Origin: Anaerohalosphaera lusitana
GTDB lineage: Bacteria; Planctomycetota; Phycisphaerae; Sedimentisphaerales; Anaerohalosphaeraceae
Reading direction: 5' to 3'
Length of the DNA: 64,000 bases
Assembly: GCF_002007645.1 (NCBI RefSeq)
Contig: NZ_CP019791.1
Location: 434,001 to 498,000, forward strand
The notes below the pieces were generated by a model. The model did not search any database and was not told the DNA's origin. It saw nothing but the letters and a program-made list of their open reading frames with translations. This document shows, one piece after another, positions 1 through 8,109 of the stretch (positions are counted from its first letter, which is position 1; the number at the start of each line of letters is the position of its first letter). The translations under genes were made by a program, and so were the position numbers.

Positions 1-1174
1 CGCGTTCTTTGGCGATGACCATTGGGATCTGCAGCGAGCGGGCGAGTACGGCGAGGTGGGAGGTTACGCCGCCGGAGACGAGGACGACGCCCTGGACGTT
101 CTGGGATGACATCTGCAGGAGGTCGGAGGGGAAGAGTTCGCGGGCGATGACGATCTCGTTGCCGTAGTCGGCGAGGCATTCGAATTCGCCGTCGAGGTTT
201 CCCATGAGGCGGACGATGAGGTCCTCGATGTCCTGGACCTTTTCGCGGACGTAGGTGTGGCCGGAGACGGCGAAGATGTCCATGTACTGGTTGGCGACGT
301 CGAGGATCGCGCGGGGCGGGTTGGTGCCCTGCTCGATACGTTTTCGCATGGTGCCGACGAATTCATTGTCCTTGAGGATGAGCAGGTGCGAGGCGAAGAT
401 CAGCGAGGCTGCGTCGGAGAGTTTTTCTTCTACGCGGCGCTGCAGTTCGTGGAGCTGCCTGGTTGTTTCTTCTATTGCTTCGTCGAACTGGGCGATGGTG
501 TAATGATTCGGGAATCTTTTTTTGTTCAGCGAGCTGAAGGTTTTTTCGCGGTCGAGGATGTGAGCCTGTGAGAAGGCGAAACCCTGGGAGGCGGGTTTGC
601 CGCGTACGAAGCTGAGGTTCTCGGCAGCGGATCGGGACCTGGCTTCTTCGGCCTGGGCAGCGGGCGAGTGGATGGCCATGATGAATTTTGCGTTTTCGAT
701 GATGTTGGCCAACTGGGATGCGACGGCTTTGAGTGCGAGGACATCGCCTTCGTTGAATCGGCGGCGTTTTTTTCGCTGAACGACGAGGACGCCGATGCGG
801 GAGATGCCGCGGGTGATGGGTACGGCGAGGAAGTTTTCGAATGGTTCTTCGCCGCAGCCTACGAATAGTTTGTAGTCGGGTTCTTTACTGGCCTTGGTGA
901 CGCAGATGGTGCGGAGTTCCTGGAGGGATTTTCCGGTGAGGCCTTCGCCGAGTTTCATGCCGATGTGGTCTATGGAATCCTGGCTGAGCCCCTCGGTCGC
1001 CTTGAGGGTGAGTTGGTCGGTATCGTCGTCGTAGAGGTAAATCGAGCAGACGTCGGATTTCATGTGCTGGGTGACCATGACGACGATGCGCTGGAGGAAG
1101 TTTTCCACGCTTACGCTGTCGCGGAAGAGGTGGTTCAGTTCGCTAATGTCACAAAGTAATTTAATCCTGTCCAT
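1..1174 (-). CDS. ptsP: GAF-domain PEP-protein phosphotransferase (PtsP / enzyme I-Ntr type), 3' end cut by window edge
   Basis: This gene runs off the left edge, so only the first 391 or so residues are visible. Residues about 5-165 read as a GAF sensor domain. They are followed by an enzyme I N-terminal region and its swivelling phosphohistidine segment SGGVTSHLAVLARS, whose active-site His is near residue 373. Enzyme I of this type takes phosphate from PEP and passes it to an HPr-like protein; with an N-terminal GAF domain it belongs to the regulatory nitrogen-PTS class. The C-terminal PEP-binding barrel lies outside the window. I chose the ATG at 1174 because AAGGA sits six bases upstream; an in-frame ATG at 1180 directly abuts that Shine-Dalgarno. 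The gene upstream on the same strand is the PQ-loop-like protein, 67 bases away. Family call is firm; the regulatory partner is unknown. Confidence 0.88.
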   Translation of the reverse strand, partial: MDRIKLLCDISELNHLFRDSVSVENFLQRIVVMVTQHMKSDVCSIYLYDDDTDQLTLKATEGLSQDSIDHIGMKLGEGLTGKSLQELRTICVTKASKEPDYKLFVGCGEEPFENFLAVPITRGISRIGVLVVQRKKRRRFNEGDVLALKAVASQLANIIENAKFIMAIHSPAAQAEEARSRSAAENLSFVRGKPASQGFAFSQAHILDREKTFSSLNKKRFPNHYTIAQFDEAIEETTRQLHELQRRVEEKLSDAASLIFASHLLILKDNEFVGTMRKRIEQGTNPPRAILDVANQYMDIFAVSGHTYVREKVQDIEDLIVRLMGNLDGEFECLADYGNEIVIARELFPSDLLQMSSQNVQGVVLVSGGVTSHLAVLARSLQIPMVIAKER

Positions 1175-1241
1175 CTGCATTCCTTAAGGCGGATACAACG
1201 GTCTATCATCAGTTGTACGCCGCGGGTTGTGCGACAGTTCG

Positions 1242-1511
1242 TCATGAAGCCCGGAGCTGGTCGAGACGTTTGTTTCGCAAATATAGCATTATATCGGCAA
1301 AAACAAGTAGAGCATTTAGTGCATATAGGTATATGACCCCATCGAAATTGAAATAAACTTTGTGAAAAAAGCCCGCGATGTAGCCTGTGCAGATTATGAT
1401 CATGAATGCGAGGCTCTTGCCGGCGGCGGTGCGGGATACCCAGGAGCGGTATACGGATACCGGCCATGCGGAGCCGAAACATACGAGCATTGCAATTTCG
1501 AGTGGACTCAT
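1242..1511 (-). CDS. Small three-helix membrane protein, PQ-loop/SWEET-like
   Basis: The 89-residue product is almost entirely hydrophobic and shows about three transmembrane segments (roughly residues 3-18, 33-50 and 58-77) separated by short basic loops. The phrase WPVSVYRSW followed by SRTAAGKS resembles the half-repeat of PQ-loop and SemiSWEET proteins, which form small-solute transporters as dimers. That family link is from memory and moderate. No substrate can be inferred. It lies between pyrE (121 bases upstream) and the ptsP-type gene (67 bases downstream), all on the minus strand. No strong Shine-Dalgarno precedes the ATG at 1511. Confidence 0.65.
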   Translation of the reverse strand: MSPLEIAMLVCFGSAWPVSVYRSWVSRTAAGKSLAFMIIICTGYIAGFFHKVYFNFDGVIYLYALNALLVFADIMLYLRNKRLDQLRAS

Positions 1512-1632
1512 GGATTTACTTTTTAGAGATTAAGGGCAAAGCAGTTGATCCGCGCGTGTCTGGAGCCTTGCTGATGCGCCTGCGAACGGACCAACTATTT
1601 TTCTGTCTATTATGTGTCGGGCAGAGGTTCGG

Positions 1633-2157
1633 TCACTCTGTGATGCCGAGGTCCTCTTTTGTCATGATCGAGTCAAAGTCGAAGCCGGCGTCGGTGATGT
1701 TTTCGCGAGCGCCCTGCTTGCGGTCGATGACGGAGACGATCTTTTTGACTTTTGCACCTGCGTCGGTGATTATTTTGGCGGCTTCGCAGACCTGGCCACC
1801 GGTAGTGGCGATGTCTTCGACGAGCAGTACGACGTCGGTTTCTTTGAGGACGCCTTCGACCATTTTGCTGGTGCCGTAGTCTTTTTTGCTGTTTCGAACG
1901 ATGATCCAGGGTTTTTCGGCCTGCATCGCGGTGGCTGCTGCGAGTGCGACGCCTCCGAGTTCGGCACCGGCAATGAGGGTTACGTCGTCGGTGACGTATT
2001 TTGCGAACTCTTCTCCGAGAGCCTTGAGTATGTCGGGCTGGGTTTCGAAGAGATATTTGTCGAGGTAGTACTTGCTGCGTTTGCCGCTTCTGAGTACGAA
2101 GTCGCCTTCGAGGTATGCGACATCCTTGACGCGTTTTACTAGCTGGTCCCTGGTCAT
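1633..2157 (-). CDS. pyrE: Orotate phosphoribosyltransferase
   Basis: PyrE joins orotate to PRPP to make orotidine 5'-monophosphate, the fifth step of UMP synthesis, in the cytoplasm. The 174-residue length fits the shorter bacterial form. The PRPP-binding signature VVLLVEDIATTGGQ is at residues about 109-122, with the acidic pair and the TTGG phosphate loop intact. The N-terminal stretch FVLRSGKRSKYYLDKY is the family's orotate-site region. AGGAG lies seven bases before the ATG. It sits 62 bases downstream of purB on the same strand, so purine and pyrimidine genes are probably co-transcribed here. No attenuator or PyrR-type leader was seen in the gap. Confidence 0.93.
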   Translation of the reverse strand: MTRDQLVKRVKDVAYLEGDFVLRSGKRSKYYLDKYLFETQPDILKALGEEFAKYVTDDVTLIAGAELGGVALAAATAMQAEKPWIIVRNSKKDYGTSKMVEGVLKETDVVLLVEDIATTGGQVCEAAKIITDAGAKVKKIVSVIDRKQGARENITDAGFDFDSIMTKEDLGITE

Positions 2158-2219
2158 CCTGTTCTCCTACAGATACTGATAAAAGAATGTAAAAAGCGGA
2201 TTCTGTTCAATTTTCCGCA

Positions 2220-3653
2220 CTAAACTTTTAGTTCGACCTGGCGGTCGAGGCTTTGCTGATATTTTGTTCTGATCGGGGTTATTATGTCGGCGATGAACTC
2301 GTCGACCTGCTGGGGTGCCCTGCCGATGTAGGCTGAGGGGTCCATGACAGCGTTGAAATCGACTTTTTCGAAGGCGGGGTTTGCCTTGAGGCGGTCGATG
2401 AGGTCGTTTGGTTTGCCGTGCTGTTTGACCTGAGCGGCGGCTTCGTGGGAGTGTACACGGATGTGTTCGTGGATGTCCTGGCGGTTGCCCCCTGCTTTTA
2501 CGGCAGCCATCATGATGTTTTCGGTGGCCATGAAGGGCAGCTCGGAATTTACCCGTGCCTCGATGACCTTGGGGTAGACGACTAGACCCGAGGCGACGTT
2601 GATGAGGATTTCGAGTATGCCGTCGGTTGCAAGGAATGCTTCGGCGATGGAGACGCGGCGGTTTGCGGAGTCGTCGAGTGTGCGTTCGAACCACTGTTCG
2701 GAGGCGGTCATCGCGGGTGAGGATGCGAGCGAGAGCACGAGGCGGGAGAGGCCCGTAGCGCGTTCGGATCGCATAGGGTTGCGTTTGTATGCCATGGCGG
2801 AGGAGCCGATCTGCGATTTTGCGAAGGGCTCTTCCATTTCCTTGAGGTTTGCGAGTAAACGTATGTCGTTGCACATCTTATGTGCGGATTGTGCGACTGA
2901 GGCGAGGGCGTTAACGGCGAGGGTGTCGATCTTTCGCTGGTATGTCTGGCCCGTGACGGCGCAGCGTTTTTTAAAGCCGAAGGCGGCGGCGACTTTTTCG
3001 TCGAGGGCCTTTACCTTGTCGTGGACGCCGTTGAAGAGGGCGAGGAAGGAGGCCTGGGTGCCAGTGGTGCCTTTTACGCCGCGGAAGGGCATGTTTTCGT
3101 CGCGGTATTCGAGTTCTTCGAGGTCCATTGCGAATTCGTATGCCCAGAGGGTGGCGCGTTTGCCGACGGTTGTCAGCTGGGCCGGCTGGTAGTGCGTGAA
3201 GCCGAGGGCGGGCATTTCGCGGTATTCGGCGGCGAAATTGCCGAGACGGTCAATGAGGCAGGCGAGTTTTTCGGAGAGAATCCGCAGGCCCTCGCGCATT
3301 ATGATGAGGTCCGCGTTGTCGCCTACGTAGCAGGATGTGGCGCCGAGGTGGATTATGGGTGCTGCTGTGGGGGCTACATCGCCGAAGGTGTGGACGTGAG
3401 CCATTACGTCGTGGCGGAACTTCTTTTCGTATTCGGCAGCCTTGTCGTAGTCGATGTCGTCGAGGTGGGACTGCATTTCCTGGATCTGCTGGTCGGTTAT
3501 TTCGAGGCCGAGCTCTTTTTCTGCGCGGGCGAGTTCGAGCCAGAGGCGTCGCCAGGTGCCGAACTTTTTGTCGGGGCTGAACAGGGCCGACATTTCCGGT
3601 GAAGCGTTTCGCTGAACGAGGGGGCTTACGTAGACGCTGGTATCTTTCGCCAT
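2220..3653 (-). CDS. purB: Adenylosuccinate lyase
   Basis: PurB splits fumarate from SAICAR and from adenylosuccinate, acting twice in AMP synthesis. The 477-residue protein carries the fumarase/aspartase superfamily signature as [15 protein letters not shown] at about residues 283-297. It also has [10 protein letters not shown] (about 104-113) and [10 protein letters not shown] (about 234-243), which hold catalytic and substrate-binding residues in this family. The length matches the longer eukaryote-like PurB subgroup. AAGGA precedes the ATG by six bases. purC, another enzyme of the pathway, is in this window but 59 kb away, so the pathway is not clustered. The divergent upstream region (3654-3822) probably holds the promoter. 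Confidence 0.95.
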   Translation of the reverse strand: MAKDTSVYVSPLVQRNASPEMSALFSPDKKFGTWRRLWLELARAEKELGLEITDQQIQEMQSHLDDIDYDKAAEYEKKFRHDVMAHVHTFGDVAPTAAPIIHLGATSCYVGDNADLIIMREGLRILSEKLACLIDRLGNFAAEYREMPALGFTHYQPAQLTTVGKRATLWAYEFAMDLEELEYRDENMPFRGVKGTTGTQASFLALFNGVHDKVKALDEKVAAAFGFKKRCAVTGQTYQRKIDTLAVNALASVAQSAHKMCNDIRLLANLKEMEEPFAKSQIGSSAMAYKRNPMRSERATGLSRLVLSLASSPAMTASEQWFERTLDDSANRRVSIAEAFLATDGILEILINVASGLVVYPKVIEARVNSELPFMATENIMMAAVKAGGNRQDIHEHIRVHSHEAAAQVKQHGKPNDLIDRLKANPAFEKVDFNAVMDPSAYIGRAPQQVDEFIADIITPIRTKYQQSLDRQVELKV

Positions 3654-3965
3654 TTTAGTCCTTTTTCGGTTGCGGTCATGTACCGCTAGAATTACCAGAA
3701 ATCTTGAATTAACAGTAGAGGGAGAACGAGCCCCCTGCTGTTTGTTGACGGTAGGTATGGAATAACCGAAAAAACGCTGATTTTCAAGGATTATCCGGAC
3801 GTTTCGAGGGGCGGGAGATAGAAAAACGGTCCCGCCTGGTGAGCGAGACCGTTGTATCAGTATTGTTAACCACGGTTTTGCCGCCCTTTCGCATTGGGTG
3901 TGCGAGGCCGGGGTTCTATCGCCCTGCCGTTGTCTGGCCAGTCGCAGAATCCTTATTATATGCAG
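3654..3965. other. Intergenic region upstream of purB
   Basis: These 312 bases hold the likely purB promoter region (not resolvable by eye) and a strong minus-strand terminator at 3823-3853 belonging to the aldo/keto reductase gene. No credible ORF is present. Confidence 0.6.
3823..3853 (-). terminator. Intrinsic terminator of the aldo/keto reductase gene
   Basis: Read on the minus strand, a seven-base perfect stem (AACGGTC with GACCGTT) closes a 15-base loop and is followed directly by a T run. It lies about 110 bases past the stop codon of the reductase gene. Confidence 0.75.
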
Positions 3966-4940
3966 CTATACTGCTGCGTGGAGTTTTTCGTCGTGTTTTT
4001 CGAGTATCCGGCTTATCTCCTGCATGTCCTGTTCGCTTATTTCCCAGCTTCCGGCCTTGACGTTGTCGTCAACCTGGTGCGGTTTTCGTGCGCCGACGAT
4101 GGCGGAAGTGACGTGAGGCTGATTGAAGACCCATGCGATTGCGAGCTGTGCAAGTGTGGCGTGGTTTCGCTGGGCGATTGGTTTGAGCTTTTCGACGAGT
4201 TCAAGGTGTATGTCGAGTTTGGGCTGGGCGAAGTCAGAATCGCGGTGCCTGTGGTCGTCGGGCGGGAGCTTGCCTATCTTTTCGGGGGTGTATTTTCCGG
4301 TGAGAAGGCCTTTTTGCATTGGGCTGTAGCAAACGACGCCGATGTCGTTTTCGCCGCAGAAAGGCAGGATCTCCTGCTCGATGCTTCGGTCGATCATGCT
4401 GTATGGGGGCTGCAGCGATGCGGGTTTTTCGATCTGCATGATGCGTTTTAGTTGGGGGACGGAGAAGTTGGAGACTCCGATGTGGCGGACATCGCCCTTC
4501 TTTTTGAGTTTGGCCATGGCTTCCCATGCCTCTTCGATCTTACGGTCGGGCTGTGGCCAGTGCATCTGGTAGAGGTCTATGGTGGAGATTCCGAGGCGTT
4601 TGAGTGAGTCGTGACACTCCTTCATAATGCTGTCGGCGTCTAAGTTGTTGTGTTTTCTGCGTTTATCGTCCCAGAGGAGGCCACATTTGGTGGCGATTAT
4701 GGGGTTCTGGCGGGTTTCTTTTAGTGCCTTGCCGACGATTTCTTCTGAGTGGCCGCAACCGTAGATGGGTGCGGTGTCTATCCAGTTAATTCCTTTTTCT
4801 ACCGCGTCGACTATAGCGCCGATGGAGTCCTGATCGTCCTGATGCCCCCAGCCGAACTGCCAGGAGCCGCCGATGGCCCAGGTTCCGAGTCCTATTGTGG
4901 TCAGTTTGAGATCCGTATCACCTAGCTGTCTGGTTTTCAT
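3966..4940 (-). CDS. Aldo/keto reductase
   Basis: The 324-residue product is an NAD(P)H-dependent oxidoreductase with the (beta/alpha)8 fold, predicted to reduce a carbonyl substrate in the cytoplasm. The catalytic tetrad can be placed at Asp55 and Tyr60 (DTAPIYG), Lys85 (ATKCG) and His127 (YQMHWPQ). The C-terminal SAIVGARKPHQV segment is the cofactor-binding part typical of the AKR11-13 subgroups. The open frame extends nine codons further upstream, but AGGAGG lies eight bases before the ATG at 4940, which decides the start. The gene is monocistronic: it has its own terminator, and a MITE-like element lies upstream. Substrate unknown. Confidence 0.9.
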   Translation of the reverse strand: MKTRQLGDTDLKLTTIGLGTWAIGGSWQFGWGHQDDQDSIGAIVDAVEKGINWIDTAPIYGCGHSEEIVGKALKETRQNPIIATKCGLLWDDKRRKHNNLDADSIMKECHDSLKRLGISTIDLYQMHWPQPDRKIEEAWEAMAKLKKKGDVRHIGVSNFSVPQLKRIMQIEKPASLQPPYSMIDRSIEQEILPFCGENDIGVVCYSPMQKGLLTGKYTPEKIGKLPPDDHRHRDSDFAQPKLDIHLELVEKLKPIAQRNHATLAQLAIAWVFNQPHVTSAIVGARKPHQVDDNVKAGSWEISEQDMQEISRILEKHDEKLHAAV

Positions 4941-5323
4941 TGTGAAACCTCCTGAAATTATCAACAATCTGTAGATCTATTCGTATATCATGCTAAGCAG
5001 CTAAAGTACTGCTGATCAATGTCCGTACTTCAAGATATTGGTGCGGGTATTTTTTCGCAATAGTAAATAGCTGAGAGAGGGCTTATTTAGTGGTTTTGCT
5101 TAGTGCAATTCAGTGATATGATTAAAGGGCACCTCTAACAATTCATTTTGGCGGTCAAGCAAATCTTTTTGATTCCGAGCGGCGTCAGACAAAAACCGCT
5201 TTAGCGGCAACTAAAGCTGATTTGTCTTCCTTGTCGGAACGTAAAAATCTTCTACTTGCCGCTCAAAAGCAATTATTAGAGCTACCCTATATTTGACAGT
5301 GAGTTGAAACTGAGAGGTTAGTT
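4941..5323. other. Divergent intergenic region containing a palindromic element
   Basis: About 380 bases separate the reductase gene (minus) from the metallopeptidase gene (plus). The left part is AT-rich and presumably promoter-bearing for the reductase. The right part is almost wholly occupied by the inverted-repeat element at 5126-5288. No ORF of note. Confidence 0.6.
5126..5288. repeat. MITE-like long imperfect palindrome
   Basis: The 163-base stretch is a near-complete inverted repeat. The left end AGGGCACCTCTAACAATT pairs with the reverse complement of the right end, AGGGTAGCTCTAATAATT. The similarity continues inward for roughly 70 bases per arm to a centre near 5206, where CCGCTTTAGCGG forms its own hairpin. 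There is no coding capacity. Long terminal inverted repeats without a gene are what a miniature inverted-repeat transposable element looks like. A target-site duplication is not clear. It ends 36 bases before the metallopeptidase start, so it could form part of that gene's leader. Confidence 0.7.
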
Positions 5324-6295
5324 TTGAAGAAGACAATTTTCACTCTAATTGTATTAAGCGTACTGGTGGTGCAAGCCGGGAGTGCATTTGGAGCTCGCGG
5401 GGGCGGCAGGCGGATCAGGGTGGAGCCGGGCGAATTCGTCAGTTACAAAAACAGCATTTGCAGGTTCAGGTTGTGGGGGGTAAGGCTGAGCGAGGAGGTT
5501 GAGCGGTCGATCGTGTTCGGCGTGGAACGGATACGGGACACGTATGAGGACACGTTCGAGTTTGAATTCGACGATGATTTCGAGGTGACGATCACTATAA
5601 TAAGGACGCCGGAGGATTTCAAGGCGTATCAGTTGGCGCAGATCGGGGAGGCGATATCGGAGACGGGGTATTTCAGTGCGTATCACAATGAGACGGTGGT
5701 GTGGGCGAACAAGAGTGTTAAAAAGATGATCGGGGTGCTGTTTCATGAGGCGAACCATCTGATGGTGCAGCAGCACATTCCGTATTGTCCGTACTGGATC
5801 AACGAGGGGCTGAGTGAGTATTTCGAGGGTTTCAACGTGATCGGTCGGAACAAGCGGGTTTATCTGCAGAATTTACGACATCAGTGGGTCAAGAAGTGGC
5901 TTCGCGACGGGTTTCCGATATCGGTCGAGGATTACCTGGGACTCAGTTACAGAGAATGGCAGGAGTTTATGGATGAGAACGTAAACGCTGCTTATACAAT
6001 GGGTTACTCGCTGGTTTACTTTATGATGTCGCACCCGAAGACGGAGGAACTTCTCAAGGAGATTTTGTGGGAGCTTAAGGAGAAAAAGGGGTTGGCGAAC
6101 TCGGTGCGGGTGGTGAACGAGACGTATCCGGGGGGGATGAGGAGGTTCGAACTGCACTGGAAGAGGTGGATACCGCGGGCGAGGCCTTATCGACCGTTGC
6201 GGGTTCTGAGGGAGAGGCGGAACGAGAAGATCCTTGAGGAGGCTAAGGAAGACGAAGAAAAGCAGGAGGAGCGGGCGCAGGCTGACGAGGAGTGA
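5324..6295 (+). CDS. Secreted zinc metallopeptidase (peptidase MA-like / DUF1570 type)
   Basis: The N-terminus is a classic signal peptide (MKKTIFTLIVLSVLVVQAG), so the protein is exported. The zinc site is LFHEANHLMV, with ligands His141 and His145 and catalytic Glu142. A likely third ligand is Glu161 in WINEGLSEYFEG, the pattern of peptidase-MA-like proteins. The C-terminal 60 residues are strongly charged and low in complexity, rich in Arg then Glu/Lys. The start is a TTG at 5324 with GAGAGG six bases upstream. Neighbours are convergent with the site-2 protease gene; no operon partner. The substrate is unknown; in planctomycetes this family is usually annotated only as hypothetical. Confidence 0.78.
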   Translation: MKKTIFTLIVLSVLVVQAGSAFGARGGGRRIRVEPGEFVSYKNSICRFRLWGVRLSEEVERSIVFGVERIRDTYEDTFEFEFDDDFEVTITIIRTPEDFKAYQLAQIGEAISETGYFSAYHNETVVWANKSVKKMIGVLFHEANHLMVQQHIPYCPYWINEGLSEYFEGFNVIGRNKRVYLQNLRHQWVKKWLRDGFPISVEDYLGLSYREWQEFMDENVNAAYTMGYSLVYFMMSHPKTEELLKEILWELKEKKGLANSVRVVNETYPGGMRRFELHWKRWIPRARPYRPLRVLRERRNEKILEEAKEDEEKQEERAQADEE

Positions 6296-6374
6296 GGCGG
6301 GTTATGCGCGGTAAGCTGCTTCGGCTTTTGCCGGGTGGGAGTATGTTTCGAGCCACGAAACCGGGTTTTTAGTA

Positions 6375-7067
6375 TCATAAGCCGGGGTATAGGAAGCTGA
6401 CGGCGAGTGCATAGACAGGCGGGAAGATGAAATCCATCGACATCCATGCCATGATCAGGCCGAACAGCGCGATGCCGGGCTGGTGGATAAAGGACTGGTA
6501 TTTTTCTGCGGTGGCGCGGTCGAGGAAGAGTCCGACAATCGCGGTGCCGTCGAGGGGCGGGACGGGAAGGAGGTTGAAAGTCGTGAGGACGATATTGAGC
6601 GAAAAGCATATGCTGAGCATGTTTGCGGCGCCGTTTGCGAGGGTGCCGGCATCGGCGGTGACGATGGTGCTGAAGCCGAGTTCGGATATGCTGGGCTGGT
6701 TGAAGAAGCCTGCGGCGATGCCGATGTGGATCAGGGCGGCGCTGACGAGGATGAGCAGGAGGTTGCTGGCTGGGCCGGAAAGGGACATGAGGGCGGCTTT
6801 TTTGTGGTTGCGACCTGCCCAGTATGGGTCGATGGGAGTGGACGCCCAGCCGATCATCCAGCCGTTGAAGAGGAAGGAGACGATCGGGACGACGATCATG
6901 CCGAAGGGTTCGCGGGCGATGTGGGGGATGGGGTGCAGGGTGACCTGGCCGCCCTGGTAGGCGGTTCGGTCGCCGAATTTCATTGCTGTGAAGGCATGGG
7001 CGGCTTCGTGGAAGCTTGCCGAGAGGACGAAGACCACGTACCACGCCAGACCGAGGGAAATATCCAA
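6375..7067 (-). CDS. Site-2 protease family membrane metallopeptidase (M50)
   Basis: This 230-residue integral membrane protein has the HExxH zinc motif inside its first transmembrane segment (SFHEAAH, His20 and His24). The second conserved motif NLLPVPPLDG, whose Asp is a zinc ligand, is at about 165-174. It is the compact form without PDZ or CBS domains, close to the YwhC/FtsH-associated rhomboid-like S2P group. The start is a TTG, supported by AAAGG seven bases upstream. Its gene follows trxB by 15 bases, so the two are very likely co-transcribed. The substrate is unknown; an anti-sigma factor or membrane-protein clearance role would be guesswork. Confidence 0.85.
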   Translation of the reverse strand: MDISLGLAWYVVFVLSASFHEAAHAFTAMKFGDRTAYQGGQVTLHPIPHIAREPFGMIVVPIVSFLFNGWMIGWASTPIDPYWAGRNHKKAALMSLSGPASNLLLILVSAALIHIGIAAGFFNQPSISELGFSTIVTADAGTLANGAANMLSICFSLNIVLTTFNLLPVPPLDGTAIVGLFLDRATAEKYQSFIHQPGIALFGLIMAWMSMDFIFPPVYALAVSFLYPGL

Positions 7068-7082
7068 AATTGAGCCTTTCTA

Positions 7083-8081
7083 CTACCAGGTACCGGGTGT
7101 GAGTGAGTCGAAGGCGGGCATGTCCCACCATTTCGGGTCGCGGCAGAAGCTTTTCATTGCCATGGCGGCTGCTACACCGTCGCCGACCGCGGTCGCGAGC
7201 TGCATGGGTGCGTCTACACGGCAGTCTCCGGCGACGAAAACGCCCGGCATTGCGGTGCGGAGGAAGACGGGGTCGCAGCGCAGGAAGCCGGACTCGGTAA
7301 CTTCGAAGGTGTCCTTGAGGAAGTCGGTGTTTGGGACTGTGCCGATGAAGATGAAGACGCCGTCGCAGTCGAGTTCGGAGGTTTCTTCGGTTTTGACGTT
7401 CTGTATGGTGGCGGATTCGACCTTGTCTGTGCCGTTGATGGAGGTGCAGACAGAGTCGAGGACGAGTTTTATGTTGCCGTCGGAGGAGTTTACGTTGTCC
7501 ATGAGCTCTTCGACGAGGACGGGGGTGGCGCGGAATTCCTGTCGGCGGTGGACGAGTGTGACCTCGGCGGCGAATTTTGCGAGGTGGATGGTTTCTTCGA
7601 CCGCGGTGTTGCCGCCGCCGACGGCGATGACCTTTTTGTCGCGGAAGAAGGGGGCGTCGCAAGTGCCGCAGTAGCTGACGCCTGCGCCTGCCTGGCGGAA
7701 CTTTTCTTCCCCGGGGACGCCGAGTTTGCGGAATGAGCTGCCGGGCGAGAGAATTACGCAATGGGCGAGGAACGGGCCCTCGGTGGTGTCGAGGCGGGTG
7801 TTGCCGTCGTCAAGTTTGGTTATTTCGGTGACTTCTACGCCGGATTTGAGTTCGGCGCCGAAGTTTTGAGCCTGTTCGAGCATTTTCATGACGAGATCGG
7901 GGCCGGAGATTCGGTCGTAGCCGGGGTAGTTCTCGATGCGGTCGGTGACTGTGATCTGGCCGCCGGGGTATTGTTTTTCGAGCATGAGGGTGCTTTTTCG
8001 GTCGCGGGCGGTGTAGATGGCGGCTGCGAGGCCAGCGGGGCCAGCGCCTACTATTATGCAATCGTATACTTTGTCGCTCAT
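7083..8081 (-). CDS. trxB: Thioredoxin-disulfide reductase
   Basis: TrxB uses NADPH and FAD to reduce thioredoxin in the cytoplasm. The 332-residue protein has the FAD-binding GAGPAG at residues 12-17, the redox pair CGTC (Cys138 and Cys141) and the NADPH-binding GGGNTAVE at about 155-162. The C-terminal GVFVAGDCR segment is the second FAD contact. AGGAAGG precedes the ATG. The length is slightly above the usual 310-320. It leads a two-gene unit with the site-2 protease. Functionally it would feed electrons, through thioredoxin, to the DsbD-like protein encoded at 16-18 kb. Confidence 0.94.
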   Translation of the reverse strand: MSDKVYDCIIVGAGPAGLAAAIYTARDRKSTLMLEKQYPGGQITVTDRIENYPGYDRISGPDLVMKMLEQAQNFGAELKSGVEVTEITKLDDGNTRLDTTEGPFLAHCVILSPGSSFRKLGVPGEEKFRQAGAGVSYCGTCDAPFFRDKKVIAVGGGNTAVEETIHLAKFAAEVTLVHRRQEFRATPVLVEELMDNVNSSDGNIKLVLDSVCTSINGTDKVESATIQNVKTEETSELDCDGVFIFIGTVPNTDFLKDTFEVTESGFLRCDPVFLRTAMPGVFVAGDCRVDAPMQLATAVGDGVAAAMAMKSFCRDPKWWDMPAFDSLTPGTW

Positions 8082-8109
8082 GATAGTCCTTCCTGTGTCG
8101 TAATCTTTA

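Noticed and set aside
6187-7761. A 524-codon minus-strand frame across the site-2 protease and trxB genes
   Set aside because: It overlaps two well-supported genes in another frame and encodes Arg/Pro-rich nonsense.
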